The position numbers were made by a program, and so were the translations under genes. Below, one piece after another: positions 35,480-46,234 of a DNA stretch of 64,000 bases (position 1 is the first letter of the stretch; each line of letters begins with the position of its first letter). Below the pieces are notes generated by a model. It saw only the letters and a list, made by a program, of their open reading frames with translations. It was not told where the DNA came from and did no database searches. This DNA is from Poa pratensis (taxonomy: Eukaryota; Streptophyta; Magnoliopsida; Poales; Poaceae): the NCBI GenBank assembly GCA_947311845.1, contig CAMZMU010000123.1, positions 13,545,347 through 13,609,346 on the forward strand. The letters run 5' to 3'.

Positions 35480-38400
35480 CTAAGCAGCGGGGTTGTCGTC
35501 GTCGCCGTCGACGTCCTCGTCATCCACCTCCTCAGCGCCAGCCTCGTCGTCGCTCTCCTCGACCTCGACCCTCTTGAAGCGTTGAGTGTACTTCTCCACG
35601 TCGTCCCACACCGAGGCGTCCAGCTTCGAGGCGAGTTCCTTCTCCAGAGGCTCCATCACAGACGCGAAGTCGAAGCCGGGGTGGAGGTGTGCAAGGTTGG
35701 CGAAGACTTGGCCGACCGCGACGCCAAGGAGCTCGCGGCTCTCGGTGTCGACCAGGTCGTCGGGGTTCGTCACGACCTCTTCAAACTTGGTGAGGAGCTG
35801 CTCGAAGAAGCCAAGGTAGATGGCGACGTAGTAATTCCCCTCGACAGAGAGCCTGGGGGCTTCGGTCCCCAGGAGGCCCGCAACGACCCGCGCACGCCTC
35901 ACCAAGGAAGCAAACATGCGCTCCCGCTGGCGCGACAAGACCTGCGCAGTCAGAGCGCTCCGCCGAGTTTCCTCGACGAGCTCCACAACAGGCCCCACCT
36001 GCTGCTGCATCTCGTTCATGTCCTGCGTCAAGGAGGCGAGGTCCTGCTCCGCGTGCTTCCGAGCCTGCACAGCGTCATGAAGGCGGGAGTCAAACCGCTT
36101 CTTCTGAGCCTCAACTCCCTGATGCGAGCCTCAAGCTCATTGCGTCTCTTCGTGAAGCGCGCCTCCTGCTTCTTGACCTTCTCCGCGAAATCCTTCCTGC
36201 AGTTGTCGCGGAAGAGCTACTCCTTGGTCGCGGACTCCTCCGCCATTTGCTCCTCCTTCTTGCGGAGGTTCTCGTTGGTCAGCGCAAGGCGCTTCTGGTA
36301 GAACGCCTCGTCTTGGGTAAGTTTGCTCTCGCGAGACTCCAGGTGCTCCCGCTGCGCGGATTGATCCTTCTCGGTCTGTTCAACCTGTTCCTCGCGCTTG
36401 CGTAGCTCGGTCTCGCGGGCATCAAGTTCTGCCCGCGCTGCATCATCTGGTTCTCGCGGACGCCCAGGTCCTCGCGGAGCTTCTCCAGGCCTTGTCGCAC
36501 GGTCTCCGACTCGGCGATGATCCCTGCCTCGCGGTCCAGGAGCTCCTTGTGCTTGGTGGAGACCGCCGCCTCGCGCGCCGCCAGCTCCTGATGCTTGGCC
36601 TCCGTCTCCGCCTCGAGAGCCTCGCGCCTAGCACTCAGGTCCGGAAGGGTCTCCTCGACCTCGCGGACCATGCTGATGCGGATCTCTTCGGCAGAGCGCA
36701 CCGCCGCCTCGCGCTGCACCTGGGCTGCCTCGTCCTTTCGGCGGCAGCGCTCCACGGTCTCCTGGAGGCAAGCCCAGCCCCGCGCAAGCTCGGCGACCTC
36801 CTCCGCTCTGACGCGGTCTTCCTCAGCAGCTGGCCCTCGAGCCCATCGAGCACCTCCCTCGCCGAGCGAAGGACGGCCCTCGGCGAGCTGCAACAGGGCG
36901 CCGACCCAGCAAGGCTAGGGCCCGCGATTCTCCAGAGGGCCTGGAAGCGCCAGCGCCTGCCGAGGACTCCGGGGCATCACGCCTTGGGCTCTGAGGGTCC
37001 TCGAGGCGCGCCTGGGGGCTCTGCTGGGAGCCTCCCTCTTCCTCCGTGCAAGGGGCCTTCTGGGGGCTCTGGCGAGAGCCCCCCTCACCTTCAGCGCCGG
37101 GAGCCTTCTGGGGGCTCGAGGCGCCCCCACCATCAGCTCCACCATCTTTCTGCCCCTGGGGAGCGCTCTCCTCTTCCCCAGGAGCAGGGTTGGCCTTCTC
37201 TGCTGATGCCGTCCCCGCGCCAGCCTCAGTGCCCGCTGTAGGCCCTCCAAGGCCCGAGCTCGGTGGAGGCGACGGCACGGTGGTGTCCTCCATTTCGACG
37301 TCGGCATGCGTCTCTGCGGACGCAGCTGTCCCCGCCGTGCCCTCCTTCGCCGGCGGCGTGGTCCTTGCCGCGTCAATCTCCGGCGTCTTCTCTTGCCGCG
37401 CGGGAGAAGCGTCAGGCCGCGAAGGCGGCGGCGTCGTCACCTCAGCCTCCTCCTCCTTCTCCTCGCGGCGCTCCTCCGCCCCAGGAGGTGGCGTCGCAGC
37501 CTCGGGAGAGGAAGCGGTGGCCTCGGGGTGCACCTCTTCAGTCGTAGGCGTCGCGGACGCCGCGACAGAACTGGAGATCTCTCCAAGTCTCTGGAGCCTC
37601 TGCCTCTTTGGCTCCACAGGGCGCCTGGAGAGGAAAGGACTCAAAAACCCCTCGAGAGGCCTACACAGGAACAACATCGAACAGGAAAGGGAGTACAAAA
37701 ACTTACGCCGCGGTGTCGACCCACTTCCTCTTCTTCCGCCGCGCGGGCGGAGCATTGGGCTCCGCACTCGTCCGTGCCTCTGTTTCCTCCTGCGCTCCGG
37801 CGTTTCTGTCGTGGATCGCCTTGGAGCGGGGCTCGCAGTGGCCCGACGAGGCATCGTCACCGTCGCTCTCATCCTCCCCCTCGACACGCTTCGAGGGGGC
37901 AACCACGAACTCGTCGCCGCTGCCCGAGGAGATCTCGTGGATCTCAGCCTCAGGCGCCGCGCTCTTCAAGGCGCTCGAGTTCTCCGCCGAGGAAGCGACG
38001 CCTCCCGAGGCACCGGTGGCGCCCGCGTCAGACTCCGCGGGCGTCTCCGTCGTGTCCTCGTCGCCTTCAGCTGGAGCCCCCTGCGCCGCAGACTCCGGGT
38101 CCTCGCGAGGCCCAACGTGCCCCTTAGGCACCAGGCCCCACTGGTCGAACTTCGGCATCGCCTGCACATGAGAGACACGGCGCCCGAGGTCGATCCGATG
38201 AAGCGGCACACTCTGGTCAGTGGGCGCGGGGATGTCTGGGGACATGAAGGGGGTCTCCATGAGGGCGTGCAACTCCTCCTTCGTGTAGAGGGTAGCGCTC
38301 AGGCGCATCTTGTCCCTCTGTTGGAGTACAGCCACATCGCGTCCGCGTGCCTCTGGAGCGGAGCAATGCGGCGCCTCACGAAGTCCTTGGCCACCATCTG

Positions 38401-39127
38401 CCCGGTGAGGCCGGCCTCACGGAGGTCCCTCAAGCGCCTCACCACAGGGCCAAGCGTCACGCCCTTGAGCCCCTTGGAGGACCAGCTCGCCCTCTTCGTC
38501 GGAGGCGCTTCAGGCAGCTCGAAGAAGGCGCTCTGGCTCCCGAACTGCATGAGGAACCAGCGCTTGCGGAAGTCCTCCACCTTCTTCGTCACGCTGGTCA
38601 CGATGTTCTCGCCGTTCCGCGCGATGGGGATGTAGACGCCCTTCATGCCGTCGGTGATGCGGAAGGACACGCACCCCGACCGCTCCTTGTTCGCTATGAA
38701 CCGGAGCGCGTGGAAGCTGCGGAAGAGGTCCACCGAAGGCGGAATGCCGATGTACGCCTCGCAGAGTTAGGCAAAGATGGCGAGGACGAGGATGGAGTTG
38801 GGGTGGAGATGAAGAACCTGGATCTGGTAGCGCTCCAGGACCGCCAGGAAGAAATCGGAGAAGGGAGGAACGAGCCCGGCGAAGAGAGAGTGCATGAAGA
38901 TGGGGTAGAAGCTGTCGTGGGAGTTGCCCGCACTTGAGCACCGTGGCGCCATGCTCGTTGGTCTTCGAGGCCGCCATGTGACGTACCTTGTCCAGCTGCG
39001 CCTCCGCCTCGAAGCGGGAGCCGCTCAGAGCCGACTCGAAGTCACCGTCCCGCTGCATCTCAGCGGGCTCGCCGCCCTGCGCCACTGCCTTACCCTTCGT
39101 AGCAGCGGTGGCCTTCTTGGGCGCCAT
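35480..39127 (-). pseudogene. antisense gene of the Gypsy element (PF04195-like, spliced)
   Basis: Opposite to pol, a transcription unit starts at ATG 39127 (MAPKKATAATKGKAVAQGG). A TATA-like GATATAAGGC lies near 39237-39228, and the stop is at 35480. The conserved part (about 38930-38530) has FMHSLFAGLVPPFSDFF, HLHPNSI and DLFRSFHALRF, the pattern of the 'putative gypsy type transposon' family PF04195. It is followed by a variable acidic region and long coiled coils (about 36860-36000). An 82-bp GT-AG intron at 37706-37625 joins the frame exactly (VDTAA to RPVEPKRQ). Frameshifts (near 38930, 38310, 36870, 36080) and an in-frame stop at about 38767 break it. Such antisense genes occur in Tat elements; their function is unknown. 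Confidence 0.75.
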
Positions 39128-39424
39128 TGCAGCAAGGTCGCGAAGGAGGAGATTGGGGATTGAGCGCTGGGAAGAAGGAGGCGAAAGGGGAACGAGTAGA
39201 GTAATGGCCGCCTGTGCCGAGCTCTTCGCCTTATATCGGCTCATCGAGCCGTTACCAGGACGTGGCGGGACCCACCACCACGCCCGTTACTTCAGAGGAT
39301 ATCGTGGGATCGTGTCCGGCCATGACGCTCCACGTGTCTCGGGCTTCGCAGGCTTCTTTGGCCCCACGCCGATTCGCCTCCGCCTAAGGAGCTCCAGCGT
39401 GCCCATCGCAGGCCCGAGGGCTAC

Positions 39425-39841
39425 TGTCGGCCCAGTGGAAACCGGGGTATCATGGACCGGCCTCCCACAGCCCTCAAATGCTCCGCAGGAAATTCTACTA
39501 AGGACCAGGTTTTCAGCCTGACGAGCCTCGCGAGGCATTTTCCCTCGCGAGGGCTTCTTTGCTCGACTGAGCATTTCTGCCAAGGACCAGACGATCGGTC
39601 TGGGAGGCCTCGAGAGGAACCTCTGCCTCGGGAAGGCCTCTCCTAGAAGATCTTCAGGCCCTGGCGCGTCACCGCGCCGCCCTCAGGAGGTTTTCCCTCG
39701 TGAGAAGTCAACGGCTGCAAAACCTCGGCGAGGCTTCAGGCCCTCGCGGGGTTCCTTCAAGTGGAAGCGAGCTCCTGCACCGCTGCAGAGCGCACATGGG
39801 CTCTGCGCCCGCCGCAGAGTTCCTGGGACTAGTCTCCGACA
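39425..39841 (+). repeat. 3' LTR of the Gypsy element, internally deleted
   Basis: Only 417 bp remain. The first about 395 bp match 20949-21343 and the last about 21 bp match the 5' LTR end. The missing 713 bp include the TATA box. The junction is at 39818-39820, where AGT is present at both borders of the missing block in the 5' LTR (21341-21343 and 22054-22056), a microhomology-type deletion. Confidence 0.9.
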
Positions 39842-39846
39842 ACGAG

Positions 39847-39933
39847 CTAGCTTCTCGGAGGTATCAAATGGAGTAGGAGTGGGCTTACAATTCTCCATGT
39901 TGACACGATGAAGAAGATCAAGAGCATACTTGC
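39847..39933 (-). pseudogene. Copia fragment between the MITE and the Gypsy insert
   Basis: This short minus-strand piece contains YALDLLHRVNMENC and TPTPFDTSEKL, the connection between reverse transcriptase and RNase H in Copia. It is isolated by the MITE target copy on one side and the Gypsy target copy ACGAG (39842-39846) on the other. Confidence 0.85.
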
Positions 39934-39941
39934 GTTGTGTC

Positions 39942-40219
39942 TATACCTGGCCATCTGTCGGGCCGGGCCGGGCTCGGGCCGGGCCTAAAAAAGCCCGACA
40001 CAGAAAACCCACTGCCCAGGCCCGCCCAGGCCCGACCAAAAGCCCGAAAGCCCGGCGGGCCGCCGGGCCGCGGGCCGGGCTTCTTCCTGATTTGCGCAAA
40101 ACCCACTGCCCAGGCCCGCCCAGGCCCGACCGTCGGGCCTAAAATTGCTGCCCAAGCCCGGGAATTTCGGGCCGGGCCGGGCCGGGCTGGTCGGGCCGGG
40201 CTGCCCATGTCCAGGACTA
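39942..40219. mobile_element. GC-rich hAT-like MITE
   Basis: This 278-bp insert has imperfect inverted ends TATACCTGGCCAT (left) and ATGTCCAGGACTA (right). It is flanked by an exact 8-bp duplication, GTTGTGTC at 39934-39941 and 40220-40227, the hAT signature. The body is runs of GGGCCGGGC and CCCAGGCCCGCC. There is no coding capacity. It splits the Copia RT from the following segment. Confidence 0.8.
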
Positions 40220-40227
40220 GTTGTGTC

Positions 40228-43200
40228 ACACTCAGCCCCCCCGGAATTGGAAGACGCTTCTAATCCAAGAAAATACTCCAAGGGACCAAGATCCTTGATC
40301 GGAAAACTATCCGAAAGGGACTGAACCAGGCGCTCAACTGTAGCCGGAGTAGACCCAGCAATAACAATATCATCGACATAGAACAACATATAGATCTGAA
40401 CCGCTCCATGGGAGAAAATGAAGAGCGAGGTGTCGGCCTTGGAGGAAGTGAAACCAAGCTCAAGTAACCGAGTACTCAAACGGGCATACCAGGCACGAGG
40501 AGACTGCTTCGGACCATAAAGAGCACGCTGCATCTTGCGGACATGAGTAGGGTGCTGGGGATCCTCAAAGCCAGGAGGCTGCTGCATATAGACATCCTCT
40601 GTCAGAAAACCATGAAGGAAAGCGTTGCGCACATCAACCTGACGAAGCGTCCATCCACGAGAGACGACCATGGAGAGAACTAGGCGAATAGTGGCGGGCT
40701 TCACCACAGGATTGAACGTGTCTCCATAATCAATGCCCTGTTGCTGAGCAAAATCACAAGCAATAAGCCGAGCCTTGTGCTTGTCAATGGAGCCATCAGA
40801 ACGGTGCTTGGTCTTGAAGATCCATTTGCAGCTAACCAAGTTGACACCAGGGGGACGCAACACAAGAGTCCACATATTGGTCTGACGGAGTGCAGCAAAC
40901 TCATCAGACATAGCTGCCCGCCACGCAGGCCCACGTAGAGCCTCTCGATGAGAAACTGGGGCAGCGAAGAAAGCACGGCGACAGGGGTCATATCGCACGG
41001 TGCCATCAGTAATCTTCTTCTCACGGCGAGTGCCATCACGGAGACGGGTAGTCATGACATGGCCAGGGGCAGCAGTCGAGGGCGGAGGCGACGCAGTCGA
41101 TGAGGGCGGAGGCGAAGCAGGCTCAGTCGATGGCGTCGCGACCAGTGGAGAACTGGTGGAAGGCGACGCGGACTGGGCCGGGCTAGGCGGCGCGGAGAAG
41201 GAGCCACGCCCGCGCGGTGAAGACGGACTCGACGGTCCACGCGGCGAAGGCGGTCCAGGCGCGGGAGAGGTCGCCGCATCGGGAGCCATGACATGCACAT
41301 GCACGTCGATCGGTTGATCAGCACATGCGGAGGGTGAACCTGCAGAGAGGACATGCCTGTGGTAGAGGAGTTAGTAGACAAATAGGACATGTCATAATTT
41401 TGCACATGAGCACTCGTAGCCGGTTCGGAGGACGGAAAAGTGATGGAGTGTTCAAGTGTGGAGACATCAACCATGACACCAGGGGTGGCAAAGGTAAAGA
41501 CGGACTCATCGAATACAACGTCTCGAGAAATATAGATGCGCCCCGTGGACCCATCCAAACATTTGTATCCCTTATGCATAAGACTATATCCTAGAAAAAC
41601 ACACATTTTGGAGCGAAACTCAAGCTTGTGCGTGTTATACTTCCGGAGACTAGGCCAGCAGGCACAGCCGAAAGTGCGAAGAAACGTATAGTTGGGGGGA
41701 ACCCGAAGTAGGCGGTGGATAGGTGTATCACGTTGAAGAACAGGGGTGTGCATACAGTTGATGAGATAACACGCCGTGAGAAAGGCCTCATCCCAAAAGC
41801 GTAATGGGAGGGAGGCGTGCGCAAGAAGAGCAAGACCTGTCTCGACTAAGTGGCAGTGCTTACGTTCCGCAACACCATTTTGTTGGGACGTATGGGGGCA
41901 GGACACACGGTGGGAGATGCCCGTGCGCTAAAAGTAGCTATGGAGCTTGTGGTATTCACCGCCCCAATCCGGCTGAACTGCCTTGATCTTGGTACTCAAA
42001 AGGCGTTCAACATGCGCCTGGAAGGCATAAAAGACCTGCTCAACATCAGACTTATGTTTGAGAAGATAAATCCAGCAAAACGAGAGTAGTCGTCGATGAA
42101 ACTGGCATAATATTTAAAACCACCAGAAGAGGAGACCGCAGGCCCCCAAACATCAGAATGAACAAGTTCAAGTGGCATAGTGGAAGTACGATAAGATGCA
42201 TAATAAGATAACTAACGACTCTTTCCACGCTGACAAGCATCACACACTGAAACATTATGATCTAAAGGAGAACACGAAAGATTGTTTTGCCTAACAATAG
42301 TTTGCACTACATTATTTGCTGGATGGCCAAGGCGTTGGTGCCACTGGGTGGAGGTGACCTTGGCGGCGGAGAGAACATGGCGAGACGGCGTGGGTGGCGA
42401 GGCTCGATGAAACGGAATGGGGTAAAGCCTGCCATGGCTCCTACCGTGAAGAAGAACTTTCCTCGTGGCCTTGTCCTTTACACAAAAAAAAGTGACGGTG
42501 AAACTCAACAAAGACGTCATTATCAGAGACAAGGCGATAAACAAAGAGGAGATTTTTGCTAATGTGTGGAACATGAAGAATAATTTTCAGCTGAAGAGAA
42601 GAACCGGCTAAAGACGAATGACCAATATGTGAAATTGACAAACCTGCACCGTTTGCTACTTGCACTTGGTCATTCCCTCCATAGCGGTCGTGAACGTGGA
42701 GGCGTTCGAGGTGGTTGGTGAGGTGATCCGTGGCTCCAGTGTCCATGAGCCATGGAAGGTTGTCGTTGGAGCTGGTCGAGGTCGAAGCCGCGTTCCCGGA
42801 GCGCTGGTTGCTGATCTCGAACTTGGGGTTGTAGTGGTTGCGGCAGTCCCCGGCTTCATGCCCCCAGATGGAGCAAATCTGGCAGCGTGGGCGCTGCCGG
42901 TTGCGGCCACGTCCTCCGCCGTTGTTCTGGCGGTGATCGCCTCCACCGTATTTGTTGGCGGGGCGGCTGCTGTAGGGGTGTGGCTGGCCGTTGTTGGAGT
43001 AGGGACCGGGCTGCAACACGGAGTTGGCCGATCACGCCCAGTCATCAGCTTGAGCCTCCGCCTTCTGCGCATTGAGCATGGACTCGAAGCAGAGCACATG
43101 AGAGTAGAAGTCGGAGAGAGAGACCTCGGTGTTGTCGCGGATCATGGACGCATCCAGCGGATTGAAGTCAGGGCCGAGCCCTGTGAGCATGTAGTCGACG

Positions 43201-43449
43201 ATGACATCGTCGCCGAGGGGCGATCCAGCGGCGGCCATGGTGTCCGCAAGGACCCTGACCTTGTTCATGTACTCGCTGGCGGTGGAGTCGAGCTTCTTCA
43301 GCCCTTGAATCTCTCACCGGAGGTGCCGCACGTTGGCGCGGCTCTGCGCTCCGAACAAGGAGTGGACGGCCTCCCACACGACGGTGGCCGTGTTCTTGCC
43401 GATCAGCTGGCAGGAGATCTCCGGGGCGATGGAGCCAAGGAGGAGGCCG
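40228..43449 (-). pseudogene. Copia gag C-part, protease, integrase and reverse transcriptase
   Basis: Read on the minus strand this segment carries the rest of gag and a zinc knuckle CQICSIWGHEAGDC (C-x2-C-x4-H-x4-C). The protease active site WLMDTGATDHLT follows (about 42760). Next are the pre-integrase HHCC region (HQRLGHP...CDACQRGK), the integrase core with HSDVWGP, DDYSRF and the NGVAERKH glutamate, and then reverse transcriptase with RNAFLHG and YVDDIVIAG (about 40375). Frames change several times, for example near 43310, 42580, 42180 and 41330. It is broken at 40227 by the hAT-like MITE. Confidence 0.88.
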
Positions 43450-43454
43450 AGGAC

Positions 43455-44954
43455 TGATAATCCACAAGTATAGGGGATCGTGTGTAGCCTTTCCGATAAG
43501 TAAGAGTGTCGAACCCAACGTGGAGCTAAAGGTAGGATAATTATTCTCTCAAGTTTTATCAACCACTGATACAACTCTACGCACACTAAACATTTGCATT
43601 ATCTAGAAAATAAGACTAGTGTAACAATACGGGTGTGAGAGATAGCTTTGCGAGATAATAAATAACAAGAAAGTAAATATTAGTTGCTGCAGCAATAAAG
43701 TACACTAAAGAACCGTAAACTAACAGTACCATGAGCGTGGAAAAGTGGTGGAAAGTGTGATGGAATTGTCCAAGATTAATTAGTGAAGATACTAGGTTCA
43801 TTTTCTTGGATGCAGTTTTCCATGTGGGAGAGGCTAAATATACATGCACTCAACTACTTGCGATTACACATAATATATGATTGGATTGTTAGCAGGCAAC
43901 CGCGAATGCTAACAATGCATTAAGGTTTTCCCAACCATAGTCTTAAGTTAATGGTCCTCTTACTCCCATACGTGCAACTCACCGGTTCGAGTCCTCAGGT
44001 TTCTGTCACTCCGGCAGGACTACCCCCTTCCTTTACACATACTACAAACCCTATGATGTTTGATCCATGCGTGCACAAATATAATGGACACCAAAGTAGT
44101 GTACCATATCAACATACAACTCTAATGAACCAAATACATTCAACAAAGCAATCAAAAAACAAAGAAACTACACAAACATGACATAGATCATAGGATAATA
44201 CTTTATAGAATCAAACACCATGTTTACATAGAGCGGTACAGAGGTGTGTGGGAGGATGAACCACTGTATACAAGAAGGAATTGGCGATGGAGATGGCGGC
44301 GAAGACGGTGAAGGGGACAATGAGGAGCGTAGGGCGGCGCCGGCGCCGGCGGTGGCGCGGGAAACTCCTCCCGCGCCGCCGACATCAAAGGGGTGCGCCG
44401 CCGCTTAGCCCCCTTCTTTCATGGCTTCTTGGGAGACCTCCCCCATGGAGATGAGATCCATGGGGGAGGCAAAACGTGGCTTTGATGGCTGGAAATTCGT
44501 GGGTATGAGGTGCTTGCCACGACCTAGGTTTCCTCCCTTTATATAGCCTCTCGGATTTCCGTCATCCCATGTAGGGTTTCGGTAGGACGGCGATATCGAG
44601 CGTCCGGACTCCGATTGAGCCGAATTTTAAGTCCAGATTCAGTAGCAGAAAATTGCCCACAACTTTTGCGACTAGACTTTTTCCATTGACGTCGTCTTGT
44701 GTCCGTAACGTGACCATCTTCGAAAAACGTTTTCAGACAGATTTCAGGAAAGTCCCAATTTGACTCCAACAAGGTTTCCTCTTATATTTTTGATAATTCC
44801 TACACATCAAAGAGTAAAACAAGAACATTGTGCACTTTTGTAACTATTAATAGGTCAGTCCAAATAAATCATAAACTTAATATAAAAACAATTGTCAAAA
44901 GCATAAAAGTAGCATGAAACAATCAAAAATTATAGTTACATTTTGGACGTATCA
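43455..44954 (-). mobile_element. solo LTR inserted in Copia gag
   Basis: The 1500-bp block reads TGATACGTCC...GTGGATTATCA on the minus strand. It is flanked by AGGAC (43450-43454 and 44955-44959) and has no internal region, so the full element was lost by LTR-LTR recombination. A TATA box TATATAAAGG (complement of 44536-44545) shows the promoter on the minus strand. The family resembles Triticeae elements starting TGATACGTC; the exact family is not assigned. Confidence 0.88.
44437..44469 (-). repeat. perfect hairpin in the solo LTR
   Basis: CCTCCCCCATGGA (44437-44449) and TCCATGGGGGAGG (44457-44469) form a 13-bp perfect stem with a seven-base loop. It lies about 70 bp downstream of the LTR TATA box in the direction of transcription, so it would be at the 5' end of the transcript. 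Confidence 0.85.
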
Positions 44955-44959
44955 AGGAC

Positions 44960-45247
44960 GCGCTGATCTTGCGTCCACCAGGTTGCATACGCGGGATTCG
45001 CGACGGTGGTGGCCGCGTCGCCCGCGCCCTGGGTGATGGTCTTCGCGGGCGCCGCCACGGTGTCGTCGAGGTAGCCGTGAAGCCCTGCCACGGAGAAGTT
45101 CGGCAGGGTGAGGGCGCGCCAGAGCATGAAGTTGCTCCGGTCAAAACGGGCTACAGGGTTGGGGATGGAGGATGGCGATGGCAAGGCGGCGGCGAACGGG
45201 ACCGCAGGCCCGATCGGAGCAAGCGTCATCGCCGAGGAGGAGGACAT
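44960..45247 (-). pseudogene. Copia gag, N-terminal part
   Basis: The first ATG is at 45247 (MSSSSAMTLAP); upstream codons in frame lack ATG. The frame contains FDRSNFMLWRALTLPNF, the early gag pattern in which the substrate-binding-like region follows a short variable N-terminus. It stops at 44955 only because an LTR element inserted there. The reading continues on the other side of that insert at 43449. Confidence 0.8.
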
Positions 45248-45323
45248 CTCGGCGGCGGCGGAAGGGCTCGCGACGGCTGCGAAGAGGGGAGGCGACGGAG
45301 AGACTCGCACGGCTCTGATACCA

Positions 45324-45445
45324 ACTTAGAAACTAGGTTTAGGGTTTCGTGAGGTCTAGCCTCCACTTGATCAGCAGGTTACAAATACATGTACACATCG
45401 TATACGGTCAGCGTACATACGCCTATACAAGACCGATCTTTAACA
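45324..45445 (-). repeat. 5' LTR of the Copia element
   Basis: This 122-bp LTR is followed without a gap by TGGTATCAGAGCC (complement of 45311-45323), the initiator-methionine-tRNA primer site shared by most plant Copia elements. Exact adjacency fixes the unusual LTR end at ...CTAAGT. Confidence 0.92.
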
Positions 45446-46051
45446 CACAGCAGATAGGACGGGTGCCTCTGGCAGGCGCGTAACAACGAATGTCTCCGGC
45501 AGGCACACAGAAGATCAACGGGGTCGCAAGTGTGTTCCCAACCTTGATGGGGGTCCATCCATGCTCCGCATGCGCAGAGGACGAACAATAAAATCCCCAA
45601 ACACAAGAGCTCATGTATCCAAACACTAATTAAACACAGTTAAAATTTTGAGTTTCCCTAAATGTCGATTGTGTGCCTCTGAAATATTTGGTGAAACTTT
45701 CACACATTTGTTCATGTCTATATAAGTAGCAAGTGCTTCACAAAAAAAATCGGTTTAAGATTAGCAAGTAGAGCCTGAAAAGAGAGAATACAGGATACTT
45801 ACAAGGGTTAGGGAGATGACAGTCACTTGTGGCGTGTTGAGATCATGTAGGCGGCAACAAGAGCTCGAAGGTACATCGCGAGTAGGAGAACGAGGGAGGA
45901 GATGAGTTAAGGAAGAGAGCAGCGGAGGAGCGCAATGTTATCATTTTCAACAACAAATTCACAATGCAAACAAGGTCATCGAAAAGGTCAAGTGGAAGGT
46001 CTCACATGGATCGCCGCCCGTGCCGCGGAGCTAAGCATATTTGGCCTATTA
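45446..46051. other. right flank of the Copia element, no gene
   Basis: It starts with the second CACAG copy. GTGCCTCTGGCAGGC(G) near 45467 repeats the sequence at 20049 on the left flank, so the Copia inserted into a short tandem repeat of about 65 bp. The rest has no supported feature. TTA at 46049-46051 is the next MITE's target copy. Confidence 0.5.
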
Positions 46052-46234
46052 GGGCATGTACAATGCAAGATGCTTATGGAGGTGTTTAGGAAAATAAACC
46101 GGTTTTTTACTAAGCAACAGTGCTTATTTGTGCTAGACAAATGCTTAACTAGGCACCCCTCCTATAGGAATAGGCACTGGTGCTTATGAAAAAACTTGGT
46201 TTATTTTTGTAAGCACCTATCTAATCACATGGCC
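46052..46234. mobile_element. small Tourist-like MITE
   Basis: 183 bp with imperfect ends GGGCATGTACAATG... and ...AATCACATGGCC, flanked by TTA (46049-46051 and 46235-46237). It lies about 500 bp upstream of the dioxygenase start codon, a common MITE position. Confidence 0.6.

Larger units (their letters stand above)
20949..39841 (+). mobile_element. Tat-lineage Ty3/Gypsy retrotransposon
   Basis: The ends TGTCGG...CCGACA are flanked by ACGAG (20944-20948 and 39842-39846). Without the LARD inserted at 27964 it is about 12.5 kb. The order is 5' LTR, primer site, gag, protease, reverse transcriptase, RNase H, a second RNase H, integrase, a long non-pol region with an antisense gene, and 3' LTR. 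Integrase after RNase H defines Ty3/Gypsy. The second RNase H and the antisense gene define the Tat lineage. Many frameshifts make it inactive. About ten substitutions over the 395 shared LTR bases suggest an insertion about one million years ago, using the rate commonly applied to grass LTRs (inference). Confidence 0.92.
20101..45445 (-). mobile_element. Ty1/Copia retrotransposon, host of the nested insertions
   Basis: The element runs on the minus strand from the 5' LTR (45445-45324) to the 3' LTR (20228-20101). Removing the three direct inserts and one target copy of each leaves about 4.66 kb, a normal Copia size. The coding order on the minus strand is gag with CCHC knuckle, protease, integrase, reverse transcriptase, RNase H, as in Copia. 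The inserts are a solo LTR in gag (43455-44954), a hAT-like MITE after the reverse transcriptase (39942-40219) and a Gypsy element before RNase H (20949-39841). Frameshifts in the remaining coding parts mean it is dead even apart from the inserts. Confidence 0.92.

Noticed and set aside
35342..38635. Long plus-strand open frames (up to 529 codons) opposite the antisense gene
   Set aside because: They are the complement of the coiled-coil antisense gene; the minus strand has the recognised domain, intron and promoter.
45311..45323. tRNA gene-like word TGGTATCAGAGCC
   Set aside because: It is a primer binding site complementary to a tRNA end; no cloverleaf surrounds it.
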